Below, piece by piece: positions 34,579 to 44,255 of a DNA stretch of 64,000 nt. Positions within the stretch are counted from its first letter, which is position 1. Every line of letters begins with the position of its first letter. Origin of the DNA: SB11 sp035906255. Its GTDB lineage: Bacteria; Bacteroidota; Bacteroidia; UBA8524. The position numbers and the translations under genes were made by a program. The stretch lies in NCBI GenBank assembly GCA_035906255.1, contig JAMIFM010000011.1, positions 62,001 to 126,000 of the forward strand. The letters are read 5' to 3'. The notes beneath the pieces were generated by a model. That model saw nothing but the letters and a program-made list of their open reading frames with translations. It was not told the DNA's origin and did no database searches.

Positions 34579-34650
34579 ACAATTAAGCAGATAATTAATT
34601 GTTTTCATAGTTTGGCCCTGGGGTGTCGGGAGACACAACGGGGTTTTTTT
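34579..34650 (+). ncRNA. Candidate small RNA ending in a GTCGGGAGAC hairpin
   Basis: No protein is convincing here. TTG at 34543-34545, 20 bases, then GAACTTTG at 34566-34573 resembles the -33/-7 promoter with one mismatch, so a start near 34579 is possible. The 3' end is a terminator-like structure: CCCTG/CGGGG outer stem (34616-34620 with 34639-34643), an internal GG/AA loop, an inner stem GTGTC/GACAC (34623-34636) with the tetraloop GGGA, and seven T. The core GTCGGGAGAC recurs in the RNA at 63297. The RNA itself is unproven. Confidence 0.4.
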
Positions 34651-34758
34651 ATGCCTTTTGAAAAAAAATTTCACCAACTGTTTCATCAATCAAAAATTCC
34701 CCTATATTTGCAGTCCTTTTTCGGAACGGCAGCAATGCCTGAAACACTGAAAAACAAT

Positions 34759-34832
34759 GGACCCGTAGCTTAATTGGATAGAGCATCTGACTACGGATCA
34801 GAAGGTTAGGGGTTCGAATCCCTTCGGGTCCA
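34759..34832 (+). tRNA. tRNA-Arg (anticodon ACG)
   Basis: A 74-base cloverleaf: acceptor GGACCCG (34759-34765) pairs with CGGGTCC (34825-34831), with A at 34832 as discriminator. The anticodon stem TCTGA/TCAGA flanks the loop CTACGGA, with anticodon ACG at 34793-34795. The T-arm GGTTCGAATCC is standard. CCA is not encoded, so it must be added after transcription. A34 is expected to become inosine through TadA. Confidence 0.98.
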
Positions 34833-34849
34833 CAAAACAAACAACAATT

Positions 34850-34880
34850 AAAAGCCGCAGTACGCGGCTTTTTTGTTTTT
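34850..34880 (+). terminator. Terminator after tRNA-Arg
   Basis: aaaagccgc (34850-34858) and gcggctttt (34864-34872) form a 9-bp stem with a 5-base loop (agtac), followed by T-rich sequence. Confidence 0.9.
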
Positions 34881-35020
34881 AAGGCTTTTCTGCATCTGCT
34901 TTCCCATCATTGCAGTTACTCATCCATACGCCGCGTTTAATCATTTGTGGTTGCTTCTATAAGTGTTGATTGCTTACTTGGGACTCTCCTATCATAAACC
35001 AATCTTTAATTCTATCATTT

Positions 35021-38000
35021 ATGAAAAAATCCTTTTTACTTTTTTTATTGACGGTTGTTTTGCAATGGACTGTGGTGTGGGCACAGCCTGAACAGCAACC
35101 CGTAACCCTATCACCGGGAAAAACCTTTGAGAAGGTTTTTGACCGATTTGGCAACAGCTATGAGCTAAACGATATCCGTATCAGAACTCAGGTTGTGGCA
35201 CCGCATGGCAATGGCAACACAGGCAGAATTGAAAGCACAATTACCCCCGCAACATTATTATGTACCGCAGGTTATTTTGATTTGTATTTTGAGTTGGGCA
35301 GCGGTTTTGAACAAAGCACTCCTACCGAAATTGCCCGCCGCAATGTGTTGTGCCAGTTGTTTACTGACCTGTCTAATTTTATTACCCCTGTAAACCCAAG
35401 TACCAAGGTAAATATTTGGGTGAGGGACATTAACAACATTATCCCCGGCGCGTACTACACGGGTGTGCTGGGAGTTGCCAGTTCGTTTTATGTACCGCCC
35501 TCAATCAGCCCTTCATCGGCAGGGATTATTGACGGTGAAATATGGAAAACCATTAACACCGGATACGATAGTTATACTAACGTAACCTCTCCTCTTATTT
35601 CACAAAGCTCACAACCTACCTCCACAGGTTCGGGTGTGTTTTATCATGGTTTGCTGGGTTTTAACTTCAACAACTGGTCTATCAATTGGCATACCGACTT
35701 AACCACTCCTACCTCATCAGGTTTATACGACCTTTATACAGTGGCTTTGCACGAGGCTACCCACGCCTTAGGTTTTGCGTCGCTGATTGATTACAACGGC
35801 GATTCTAAATTTGGTACTGCGTTTAATTACTACTCGCGCTATGATTTGTATTTGCAAGACCAAGCAGGTCAACCTCTTGTTACCACAGCTTCAAGTTGCA
35901 GTTTGTACGATTATGGTTTCAACCCGCTGCTAACAGCCTCTACTTTATTATCGCCCAACCCTGCCACTTGCGGCAGCACTATACCTTATAGCGGCAGTTT
36001 AGATAACACTACTTGCAGCACAGGGGTAGTTTTTGCAGGGGCTGTGAACCAAACTGTTTATACCCCCGATTGTTTTGAACCACCATCAAGTTTAAGTCAC
36101 TTAGAAGACCAATGCTGTTCGCCATCGCCTCACCCCAACAACGAATATTATTGTATGTCAAACGCAACAGGTTCAGGGATTACGTTTATGAAACGCTACC
36201 TGAAACCCGAAGAAAGGGGTGTTTTGTGCGATATAGGCTACAAAGTGGGCACCTACTACGGTAATACCATGTACACAGCCAATAACTACAGTTATGGCGG
36301 TAGTGCCTGCGCCGGATTGGATGTTGCGGGTGTAAATGACGGGATTTCAACAAGTGGTACATTTACTTTTTTTGTTGCAACAAGTAGTACAGTAAACATA
36401 AACGGTATTGACTTATTGGGTAACGATTACAATGCCGATGAGTTTGAATGCCTTGAGGTAATGAACGGCTTGGGTACTGTAAGCCTTACCAACGGTAACA
36501 GTTCGGCTACGGTAACGTTTACCGCAGGCGGTTCAACAGGGATTGCGTTGTTGCGCTATATCCCCGTAAATACCACTACCGGTAACAGGGGTAACATTAC
36601 ATACTCGTACGTGTATGTGTATAACGGCAGTTGCATACCTACTGCTTGTAATATGGTAATGAACGGCGGCTTTGAAAGCGGTTCTAATTGCGGACAACAA
36701 AACTATTGTTGCCCTGCTGACAACCCAGTAATTGATTGTTGGGACATCATAGATTGGTCGGCAGATTATTTTGTGCGTGGTTGTACTCCTCCTTCAAACA
36801 CTGATCTTACGGTTCCCACTGGGAGTATGTACGGACCAGTTCCAACTGACAGTTGGGACAATGGTGCAGGCGGAAATGACAAATTTATTGGAATGTGGGC
36901 AGGTGCAGGATTTTCAGGCTTTGGCTTAGAATCTGAACAAACCATGCTTTCTACCCCTATCCTGCCAAACACAACATATACATTAAGTTTTTGGGCTAAA
37001 GCAGTGTCAAACAGCATAATATGGGACGGAAATGCTACAGTTATGTTTAGAGGTGATGTAGGCCCTGTAGCCGGAGTTGGTTTCTTACCATCGTTTAACT
37101 ACGGCGACTACCTTACCGAAGCAGTTGTAATTGATGACGATCAATGGCACTTTTATTCTATACAATTCACTCATACAGGTACACAACCGCTTAACAATCT
37201 TTTAGTGGCTAACGCTACACTGCACCCAACTATTAATACATATTTATTTTTAGACGACGTTGTTCTTACACCAACAACTACGGCAGCGGTATTCCAACCA
37301 CCATCGGGAGATTTGTGTCGCAAAATATCTAAAATTGATAACCTTGCTGATTATGTATTCCCCACCCCTCCTCCGGGAGCTTCATTCTCAGGCCCCGGTG
37401 TAAGTTTCAGCGGCGGTATCTATTCATTCACTGCCCCAAGTGACGGGTTGTTTACCATTCTTTACACTTACACCAATAACTTAGGCTGCGTAATTACCAT
37501 CCCCGCACAGATTAATGCCTCTATTAATCCTCCTCCGGTAATTTCAATGTACTCTACCATTGCCTTGGGCGAATTATTTACCTACGATTCTCGCATTGGC
37601 AACGGTATTGAGGGGTATTATACCGGTTCCGGCCACATTATGGCGGGTGTAAAATACAACACCCCTTCCAGCGGTATTACTGTACCATCGCCTTTGGTTA
37701 TCAAAGAACATTATAATGGAATTGGCGGCGGCCCTACGGCATTTAACAGGGCGTATCAATACATCGACCCTATAAGCGGTAACCCATTAGAAGTAAACGA
37801 CAGCAGGATTGTAGAGATAAAAGACGGTTCGGGCTATATATGTGTCTCATCGTTTAAAGTAAGGCGCACTACTGTACCTTGGCTAAACAGTTATGTATGT
37901 GGTGTTTTGTATATGGAACTTGATAAGAACGGTAACGTAATGTTTACCCAAAAATACACCATTGCCCCTATGGTGGGCGGTGTACCGTTGGGTGTTACTG

Positions 38001-39298
38001 ATTTAACAGTTACAGCAGTAAAACAATTAACAGCTACAAGCCCTGCGGTAGATGAGTTTGTAATAACAGGACAAGTGAAAGAGGGTGAAGAAACCCAAAT
38101 ATTTGTATTGCCTGTTGACCGCATGGGTAACATGAAGTGGGGCGGTGGTATGCTATACGATATGCCCGGCACCCCCCCAAGCACACAAGAAATGCCTACC
38201 GATATTATTGAAAATCCGTTTGGTATGGTAGGCCCGTTCACAAGGTTGCACATAGTGGGCCATGTAGAAATTTTGGGTAGCGGAAGCAGCCGTGATGCTT
38301 TTGTACTAACGGTTGATGAAACTGCGGGTGGAACAATGAACTTTCAAGTGTATGATTTTAGCGGAAAATTTGATGCATTTACCAACATTATACCGCTTGA
38401 TTACCGTAACAAACCCGGATTTGCCGTTAGCGGATACTCACACAGCAACGCATTTAACATTGGTGAAATGCTGGCCATGAAGTTTGACGTGAACATGGTA
38501 CCTGAGTGGAGCTATACCTACGACGATGCTGATATGCCCGGTAATGTGCAAGAAGCGTATGGTATTACTGATATTATGGATTGCAAAACAGGTGATTATA
38601 AACTGGCTATAGCCGGAAGCCGTAACGGTTTTGGTGTAAGAGATGCTGTTCAGATATACCTTGATAATGACGGTACACCTATAAATGGCATGAATATTTC
38701 TGACTTGGGCGGCGATGAATATGCTGTAAGCGTAGATAACATACCTACCGGACGCGTTACTTTATTTAACCACTACGCCGATGTTTTCCCTGTCGAAAAT
38801 CATTACCTTCTATTCGGTTGCTTCTCAGCACACCACGAAGTGGTTCAAAACCCTGCTCCCTACACAGTATCTTATCCTGCTATAAACTTTACACCTCCGT
38901 TTGTGCAAGAAACTTCTTGGTTAACAAGTGTTAAAGACTTTACCAAAACCTTGCTTTGCTTGGCGCAACCATCTATTGGCCAAAACAACAAAGGAAACGA
39001 AGTTGAAACCTTTAATTATCCTGCGTATAAAGCCATGCCTGATATTGGCGGCAGCACTGCAAACACAGGCATTAGCGTATCACCCAACCCCGTTAGCAAA
39101 ACACTAACCATACAGGTGGATAATATTGCCAATGCCACGGTATTGATTAAAAGCGTACAAGGCGTTTTGGTAGGCCGTGCCCAACCTATGGGCAACAACC
39201 AATACACCTTTGATACTACCCCGCTTGCATCAGGAATGTATTTTGTAGAGGTGGTGAATGAAAACACCCGCAAAACTGTGAAGTTTATCAAACAGTAA
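35021..39298 (+). CDS. Large secreted metalloprotease with T9SS type A domain
   Basis: The ATG at 35021 (MKKSFLLFLLTVVLQWTVVWAQ) gives 1425 residues. Residues 20-400 are a metalloprotease domain with HEATHALGFAS (244-254): H244, E245 and H248 fit the zinc-binding HExxHxxGFxS type. The middle part has a bacterial Ig/cadherin-like repeat (NINGIDLLGNDYNADEFECL), then a carbohydrate-binding-like domain opening MNGGFESGSNCGQQ near residue 547. The C-terminal 90 residues (GISVSPNPVSKTLTIQVD... ASGMYFVEVVNENTR) are a type A sorting domain. It is exported, probably to the surface, and may digest extracellular protein; the zinc third ligand and target are not defined. A terminator follows. Confidence 0.86.
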   Translation: MKKSFLLFLLTVVLQWTVVWAQPEQQPVTLSPGKTFEKVFDRFGNSYELNDIRIRTQVVAPHGNGNTGRIESTITPATLLCTAGYFDLYFELGSGFEQSTPTEIARRNVLCQLFTDLSNFITPVNPSTKVNIWVRDINNIIPGAYYTGVLGVASSFYVPPSISPSSAGIIDGEIWKTINTGYDSYTNVTSPLISQSSQPTSTGSGVFYHGLLGFNFNNWSINWHTDLTTPTSSGLYDLYTVALHEATHALGFASLIDYNGDSKFGTAFNYYSRYDLYLQDQAGQPLVTTASSCSLYDYGFNPLLTASTLLSPNPATCGSTIPYSGSLDNTTCSTGVVFAGAVNQTVYTPDCFEPPSSLSHLEDQCCSPSPHPNNEYYCMSNATGSGITFMKRYLKPEERGVLCDIGYKVGTYYGNTMYTANNYSYGGSACAGLDVAGVNDGISTSGTFTFFVATSSTVNINGIDLLGNDYNADEFECLEVMNGLGTVSLTNGNSSATVTFTAGGSTGIALLRYIPVNTTTGNRGNITYSYVYVYNGSCIPTACNMVMNGGFESGSNCGQQNYCCPADNPVIDCWDIIDWSADYFVRGCTPPSNTDLTVPTGSMYGPVPTDSWDNGAGGNDKFIGMWAGAGFSGFGLESEQTMLSTPILPNTTYTLSFWAKAVSNSIIWDGNATVMFRGDVGPVAGVGFLPSFNYGDYLTEAVVIDDDQWHFYSIQFTHTGTQPLNNLLVANATLHPTINTYLFLDDVVLTPTTTAAVFQPPSGDLCRKISKIDNLADYVFPTPPPGASFSGPGVSFSGGIYSFTAPSDGLFTILYTYTNNLGCVITIPAQINASINPPPVISMYSTIALGELFTYDSRIGNGIEGYYTGSGHIMAGVKYNTPSSGITVPSPLVIKEHYNGIGGGPTAFNRAYQYIDPISGNPLEVNDSRIVEIKDGSGYICVSSFKVRRTTVPWLNSYVCGVLYMELDKNGNVMFTQKYTIAPMVGGVPLGVTDLTVTAVKQLTATSPAVDEFVITGQVKEGEETQIFVLPVDRMGNMKWGGGMLYDMPGTPPSTQEMPTDIIENPFGMVGPFTRLHIVGHVEILGSGSSRDAFVLTVDETAGGTMNFQVYDFSGKFDAFTNIIPLDYRNKPGFAVSGYSHSNAFNIGEMLAMKFDVNMVPEWSYTYDDADMPGNVQEAYGITDIMDCKTGDYKLAIAGSRNGFGVRDAVQIYLDNDGTPINGMNISDLGGDEYAVSVDNIPTGRVTLFNHYADVFPVENHYLLFGCFSAHHEVVQNPAPYTVSYPAINFTPPFVQETSWLTSVKDFTKTLLCLAQPSIGQNNKGNEVETFNYPAYKAMPDIGGSTANTGISVSPNPVSKTLTIQVDNIANATVLIKSVQGVLVGRAQPMGNNQYTFDTTPLASGMYFVEVVNENTRKTVKFIKQ

Positions 39299-39316
39299 TA
39301 GTTGAAGTACCCCTAT

Positions 39317-39355
39317 AAAAAAGCCCGCTGAGAGTTCTCAGCGGGCTTTTTTATT
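39317..39355. terminator. Bidirectional terminator between two convergent T9SS genes
   Basis: aaaaaagcccgctgag and ctcagcgggctttttt pair over 16 bp with a 4-base loop, with A runs on one side and T on the other. Confidence 0.92.
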
Positions 39356-39369
39356 AGTTTCCGTATGTT

Positions 39370-41817
39370 TTAATTTACGGCAAAGCGCAACAATTTTTCA
39401 TCTTTGCCTGCCTTTACTTTTAACAAATACATCCCTTTTGACAGTTGTGATACATCCACAGGTAAAGCATAGTTATTACCTGCCATTACAGGGTTTAATT
39501 GCATAAATTCTCTGCCTGCAATATCCATTATTGTTACACTGATTTCAGCAACTTGTAAAAGCTCTAAATCAATAGTTAACAACCCGTTTGTTGGGTTAGG
39601 ATAAACAGAAACCTTACCCCCGTTGGCAAACTCTTCAACACCTACAAAAATAGTAAGTGGTGCTGCTAACGATATTGTGCTGCAACCATTCAGTTGAACC
39701 AAGCAACGGTATTGGAAACCCGTAAGTGCTGCGGTAGTATTGGTAATGGTTAACGTATTGGTTTGTACGCCTGAATAAGGTGCCGCGTTACTAAGAGCCG
39801 CAAAAGTGCTTGTACCTGCATCACCTTCCCATTGGTAACTTGCACCCGCATTGGGAGAAACAACGCTGAATACGGCATCTTTACCGCTATGAACGCCCAC
39901 CGCCACAGGCTGTGTGGTAACAGATGGCAACGGCTTCATCAAAATGCTTACAGGTGTCGATATTTCTTTGCAGTTATCGGTATTGGTTACCAGCACATAA
40001 TAACTACCTGTGTTTTTAACCACCAGTTCAGTAGCTTGTGCTGTATTAATAGCCACACTGTCTTTATACCACAAATAGGTTAGTCCAGTGCCAGTATTAG
40101 CGGTAAGAGTGGCACTGTCGCCGTCGCAAAAATCAGTTTTATTGGCAATGGCAGTGGCCGCAGGCTTAGTATTTATTGCTATTGAAACCGAATCGTCAGT
40201 AGAAGTACAACTGCCTATAATTACATAGGCTTTGTAAACGCCTGCTTTTGCAGTGGTAACATTGGTAAGCAACGGGTTGGTAGCCGATGAGGTAAACCCG
40301 TCAGGCCCTTGCCAAGCAAACACAGCCCCTGCAACTGAATTTCCTATTAAATGTAACGAGTCTCCCTCGCAAAGCACATTACCTGCTGCCGAACTAACCA
40401 CTGGCGGTATTGGCGGCGGGTAGATGTATAAATGCGCGGTATCATACCCCGATTTACAAAAGGCATCTTCTACATACACTGTATAATTGCCCCTGAACGT
40501 GGTATCAAGATTGGTGAACCTGAACGATTGTGAACTGCTGCTAAATCCGTTAGCACCCGTCCACACATAAGAAACACCGGGTGAAGATGAAGCGGCATTA
40601 AAATCAACACTATCGCCCACACATTTTGAGCTGATAGCATCGGCCACAGGCGTTTCAGGTGTTTTATATACTTTTACAATCGTATTTGATGCTGATGAAA
40701 CACACCCGCCTATACCCGCACTCACCATATACATACCGTTTATGGTAGTATCGGCATTGGTAAAAACAGTATCGGGTTTGTTATCCAAATAGCCGTTCGG
40801 CCCCGCCCAAAAGTAACTTTGCCCCGGCACGGTATCTACCCACATCCGCAGTGGGTTTCCACTGCAAACAGGCCCGTCGTTATATACTTTTGGCACATCA
40901 GGTACTGCATTCAGTTTCTTAGTAGTACTGTGCGAACACCCTTTAGTCCAGCCGTAAATAGTGTCTTTCAAAGTTACATCATACGCCATACGGTTATTAT
41001 AAGTATGGTTACCGTTTATGCTGTAATACATACCTGTTGTGTCGCCGTATTCCCACATATAGCAAAACTGCGGAATGTTAAAGTATGCGTAGCGGTTGTA
41101 AAAAGGGCTTGCTACCACCCCTGATGAGGTATTAATAAAATCAATCGCATTCCCCCCCCTGTTACACTCAGAAATGGTAAAATCAGCTTTTAGGTTATAA
41201 CTCACATGGGGTTGTAAAATAAAATCGGCATCAAAAGCAATACCTCCCACATTTATGTTGTATGCCCGTAGGTAATTAGCTCCAATCCTCACTGAACTAA
41301 GCCATTCTTTACGCCCGTTGGGTGTAGTGGCAGCATAGTCATTTGCTAACACAGACACATTGGTAGAGCTTGTGTTCTCAACCGTTAGCACATAAGGTAC
41401 AGTAATAGTAATGGGCGAAGCAAACGTAACGGTTTTTTTAAGCGCAGTTAACTGACCGTTGCCAAATGTTGAATCTACATTAATGGTAATTGAACGCAAG
41501 GGTGCACCGGTTGGCAATGAATCGGATGCTGATGCCCTGTAAATATTACAAGTAAGCGTAACTACCGCATTGGTACCCGTACTTTGCCACGCATAAAAAT
41601 CAAACCCTGCAACGGTAATAGGTTGCGGTGCGGGATACCACTGCGCAAAAGCGTTGCCGCTGTTTACTGAGTTTAATGATACCGGCCTGAATTGGGTGGT
41701 TTTATAATACGTGTAATTTACTGTATCAACCCCGCAAGATGTTTGCGAAAAGGTTTTAAGGCTAATACAAGCGAAAAAGAAAGCAAATAAAAGTGTTGTG
41801 CGTATAATTTTTTCCAT
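39370..41817 (-). CDS. Secreted Ig/PKD-like repeat protein with T9SS type A domain
   Basis: The 815 residues begin with a signal peptide (IIRTTLLFAFFFACISLKTFSQ). A first domain (about 30-215) contains FRPVSLNSVNSGNAFAQWYP and resembles exported wrapping domains. The rest is a string of PKD/Ig-like modules with the recurring phrase C.G..........W.GP.G (CVGDSVDFNAASSSPGVSYVWTGANGFS, LCEGDSLHLIGNSVAGAVFAWQGPDGFT). The end (VSVYPNPTNGLLTIDLELL ... LSKGMYLLKVKAG) is a type A sorting domain. The protein is therefore a surface or extracellular protein, probably involved in adhesion; no enzyme motif is seen. Convergent with the metalloprotease gene across a strong terminator. Confidence 0.85.
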   Translation of the reverse strand: MEKIIRTTLLFAFFFACISLKTFSQTSCGVDTVNYTYYKTTQFRPVSLNSVNSGNAFAQWYPAPQPITVAGFDFYAWQSTGTNAVVTLTCNIYRASASDSLPTGAPLRSITINVDSTFGNGQLTALKKTVTFASPITITVPYVLTVENTSSTNVSVLANDYAATTPNGRKEWLSSVRIGANYLRAYNINVGGIAFDADFILQPHVSYNLKADFTISECNRGGNAIDFINTSSGVVASPFYNRYAYFNIPQFCYMWEYGDTTGMYYSINGNHTYNNRMAYDVTLKDTIYGWTKGCSHSTTKKLNAVPDVPKVYNDGPVCSGNPLRMWVDTVPGQSYFWAGPNGYLDNKPDTVFTNADTTINGMYMVSAGIGGCVSSASNTIVKVYKTPETPVADAISSKCVGDSVDFNAASSSPGVSYVWTGANGFSSSSQSFRFTNLDTTFRGNYTVYVEDAFCKSGYDTAHLYIYPPPIPPVVSSAAGNVLCEGDSLHLIGNSVAGAVFAWQGPDGFTSSATNPLLTNVTTAKAGVYKAYVIIGSCTSTDDSVSIAINTKPAATAIANKTDFCDGDSATLTANTGTGLTYLWYKDSVAINTAQATELVVKNTGSYYVLVTNTDNCKEISTPVSILMKPLPSVTTQPVAVGVHSGKDAVFSVVSPNAGASYQWEGDAGTSTFAALSNAAPYSGVQTNTLTITNTTAALTGFQYRCLVQLNGCSTISLAAPLTIFVGVEEFANGGKVSVYPNPTNGLLTIDLELLQVAEISVTIMDIAGREFMQLNPVMAGNNYALPVDVSQLSKGMYLLKVKAGKDEKLLRFAVN

Positions 41818-42057
41818 AAGCCCTATTGTTGTATTACCAAAACTACAATGTAAAGCCCATATTTACAATGCGTAATTAAGCCTTTCGTCTAAAAACCAAT
41901 ACAAAGTAGTTTCATTTACACAATCACAGCCCTTTGCAACACATCGGTAGGTACCTTCAAAGCCTTGTGCCATATTTGCTTTTGGTTATCAACACATTAA
42001 TTTTTATTATTGGGCAAAATATTTTAAAAAATTTTACGTTTTTTAAACTTCGTTCTA

Positions 42058-42065
42058 ATACATTT
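42058..42065 (+). promoter_or_regulatory. -7 box for the receiver-domain gene
   Basis: TACATTTG matches TAnnTTTG. It lies inside the frame that begins at 41934 and therefore supports translation from the TTG at 42093. Confidence 0.5.
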
Positions 42066-42092
42066 GTGCTGCACATCAAACAAAAAACTACC

Positions 42093-42533
42093 TTGAAGAA
42101 AATTGCCGGCATCTCGTTTGAAAACGTCTTATTAATAGATGATGAGGAGATTGATAACCTCATTAATGAACGGCTTATGCAAGCCGCGTACTTTGCTGAT
42201 AAAGTGCATGTTAAAACCAGCATACCATCAGCATTAAGCTTTCTTTACAATGTGTTAAACAAAGGAGAAGGCATACCTGAAGTAATTTTCTTAGATCTTC
42301 ATTTACCACAACACGACGGGTTTCATTTTTTGCTTGAGTTTAAACAAATGCTGATGAAATACGATGAGTTGAAAAACACACGTATTGTTATATTATCGGC
42401 ATTTATTAATAAATACCCCGATCATTTGCTTGACGCCCATAATTTTATTATGGATAAAGTAAACAAGCCTTTGCGTGAAGATGTACTTGAAGATTTGAAA
42501 CGCAAACACACCTTGCAGGCATTAGCCGGCTAA
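42093..42533 (+). CDS. Single-domain response regulator
   Basis: TTG at 42093 (LKKIAGISFENVLLIDDEE) is preferred because a -7 box lies between it and the longer frame that opens at 41934. The 146 residues are a receiver domain: the acidic pair D16/D17 in LLIDDEE, the phosphoacceptor D68 in VIFLDLHLP, Ser102 in VILSAF and Lys125 in DKVNKPLRED. No output domain follows, so it acts by protein-protein contact. No histidine kinase is adjacent (the kinase in this window is at 49-51 kb). It ends 26 bases from the convergent helical protein gene. Confidence 0.82.
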   Translation: MKKIAGISFENVLLIDDEEIDNLINERLMQAAYFADKVHVKTSIPSALSFLYNVLNKGEGIPEVIFLDLHLPQHDGFHFLLEFKQMLMKYDELKNTRIVILSAFINKYPDHLLDAHNFIMDKVNKPLREDVLEDLKRKHTLQALAG

Positions 42534-42559
42534 GGGATGTTTTATACATTACTAATACA

Positions 42560-43981
42560 TTAGATTTCTATAAGGGAGAGGCGGATAAAGTTTAGTAACC
42601 TTCCGTTGTTCTTCTCTTTAAACTTGCGCCAGTATTTCACCACTTTATCCTTCTCATTGCCATCGTGAATGTGCTTTATAAGCAATGACAGGGTTTTACT
42701 AAACAGTTTCACCACAGGTTTCAACTCATCCTCATCACTCACCTGTCTTTTCACACTTGCCACCAACCGTTCGGCCAATTCAGCTTCATTTTCAAGTGCA
42801 TATTGAAATGCTTGGAATAGCTTGATTTCAATTTCTGCAAACGCAAAATTCTTTAATGAAATTTCATTGCGTAAATCATTTATAATTTTTGCCCCCGTAC
42901 TGTACTGCCCTTTGTAAAAGGCAACCATCGACCTAAACCTTGCATAGCATATATAATGCGGGGCTTCTTCAGGACTGGGGAAATAGCATTGTTGCAGCTT
43001 TTCGTGCAGATTGTAAATGATATTCGCATCCCCTTCGGTAACAAATTTTGAAACAATTGAATTTATCATTTGTGTGATAAAAAAGGGCCACAACTGCCTG
43101 TGTGCCACTTTGTTTATCACCATACTTATTTTGCTGAGGTAGTGGTTTGCTTTTACACTATTGCCCACCCGCACGTAATATTCAAAAAACAAAAACGGAA
43201 CAATGTATTGCAGGTTTTGGTAAAAAGCATCCTGCCCGTATTTGGTAAATATTGCCGTAAACTGTTGCAGTATTTCTTCGGTTTCTATCTCTTTTAGGGC
43301 TAACTCCTCGGGTTTCAAGAAACTGCAATCGTGGTATATTTTAGCTATATTATATATCACAAACAACCGGTGCGATTTATACAGTTTTGCGTAGCTTTCA
43401 AGCTCTTGCAACTGGGCGGTAATGTTGCGTTGGTCTTCGCTTAAATGATTAAGATGATAGTGCGATAAATAAAAAATATAATCATACAACTGGTCTTCGG
43501 CCTTTGTAACAGTTAGTGAAAACGCAACATACTTTTTATACTGCATTTCATAATGCTCAAACTCAGGATAAAAGCGGTGCAGCCTTGCCAAGAATTTGTA
43601 GATAATTGCCAACTCGCTCGATAAATCATATTCAATCAGCTTCTTTTCCAAATCACGCAATATCCTTATAGATACCTCACGTTCGTTTTGCAAAGCAAGC
43701 TGGTTCATACGCGCCGTTTCTTCCTTCAACTGGCTAATCGTATTCTCTTCCAAATGCCCTAATTGGGCACTCACCTTTTTAAGCAACCGCGATTTAAACG
43801 TATTAAATGCCCCTTTGCTCATTTTCAGCTCAGCGGCAAGTGTTTCAGCAGCCTTTTGCCCTTTGCGCAAACCTTGCAGGGTTATATAGTTGTTGTGGTA
43901 TTCATTCACTCCAACGTTGTCAAGCAGTTTCTCATACTGCTCGTCAGACAATGTTTGGATAATTTTAGTTAACAAATCCAT
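42560..43981 (-). CDS. Alpha-helical (TPR-like) protein of unknown function
   Basis: A 473-residue soluble protein made almost entirely of helices. Its N-terminal 60 residues (MDLLTKIIQTLSDEQYEKLL) and the coil around 85-115 are followed by irregular TPR-like helix pairs, for example YKKYVAFSLTVTKAEDQLYDYIFYLSHYHLNHLSEDQRN. No signal peptide, membrane helix or catalytic motif is present. A scaffold or regulator role is likely by shape only. It is convergent with the receiver protein at 42093, and the two could belong to one pathway, although no evidence beyond proximity is seen. Confidence 0.6.
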   Translation of the reverse strand: MDLLTKIIQTLSDEQYEKLLDNVGVNEYHNNYITLQGLRKGQKAAETLAAELKMSKGAFNTFKSRLLKKVSAQLGHLEENTISQLKEETARMNQLALQNEREVSIRILRDLEKKLIEYDLSSELAIIYKFLARLHRFYPEFEHYEMQYKKYVAFSLTVTKAEDQLYDYIFYLSHYHLNHLSEDQRNITAQLQELESYAKLYKSHRLFVIYNIAKIYHDCSFLKPEELALKEIETEEILQQFTAIFTKYGQDAFYQNLQYIVPFLFFEYYVRVGNSVKANHYLSKISMVINKVAHRQLWPFFITQMINSIVSKFVTEGDANIIYNLHEKLQQCYFPSPEEAPHYICYARFRSMVAFYKGQYSTGAKIINDLRNEISLKNFAFAEIEIKLFQAFQYALENEAELAERLVASVKRQVSDEDELKPVVKLFSKTLSLLIKHIHDGNEKDKVVKYWRKFKEKNNGRLLNFIRLSLIEI

Positions 43982-44255
43982 TGCTACTTAGTAAACTATT
44001 TGGCATACAAAAGTGAGTAAAAAATTTAAATTTTTTAAAACTTTTTGCATAAAATTTACAATTAAAAACAGGGTTAAATCACCCCCGTAAATAGGCAATC
44101 AATTCATTATAAACACCTTGAATGATAAAATAATCATTAAACACTAAAAATCTATAGTTGCTTCTTACAGGTGAAAAGGTGTGCGCATGATTGAAAAATC
44201 GCTATGGTAACGCCCAAATACCTTTGTACCAGAAATTTTAATACACACAATACAT
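43982..44255. other. Intergenic region between helical protein and PKD operon
   Basis: This AT-rich divergent spacer of 274 bases carries promoter elements only. The plus-strand -7 box is at 44219-44226. No RNA gene or open frame was recognised. Confidence 0.5.
44219..44226 (+). promoter_or_regulatory. -7 box for the PKD-like operon
   Basis: TACCTTTG matches TAnnTTTG, 29 bases before the ATG at 44256. TTG at 44191-44193 lies 25 bases upstream, which is longer than the usual spacing, so no -33 is claimed. Confidence 0.5.

Noticed and set aside
34649..34840. Minus-strand open frame of 63 codons over tRNA-Arg
   Set aside because: It is read from the complement of the tRNA and the GTCGGGAGAC region; it is a known type of spurious translation, not a gene.
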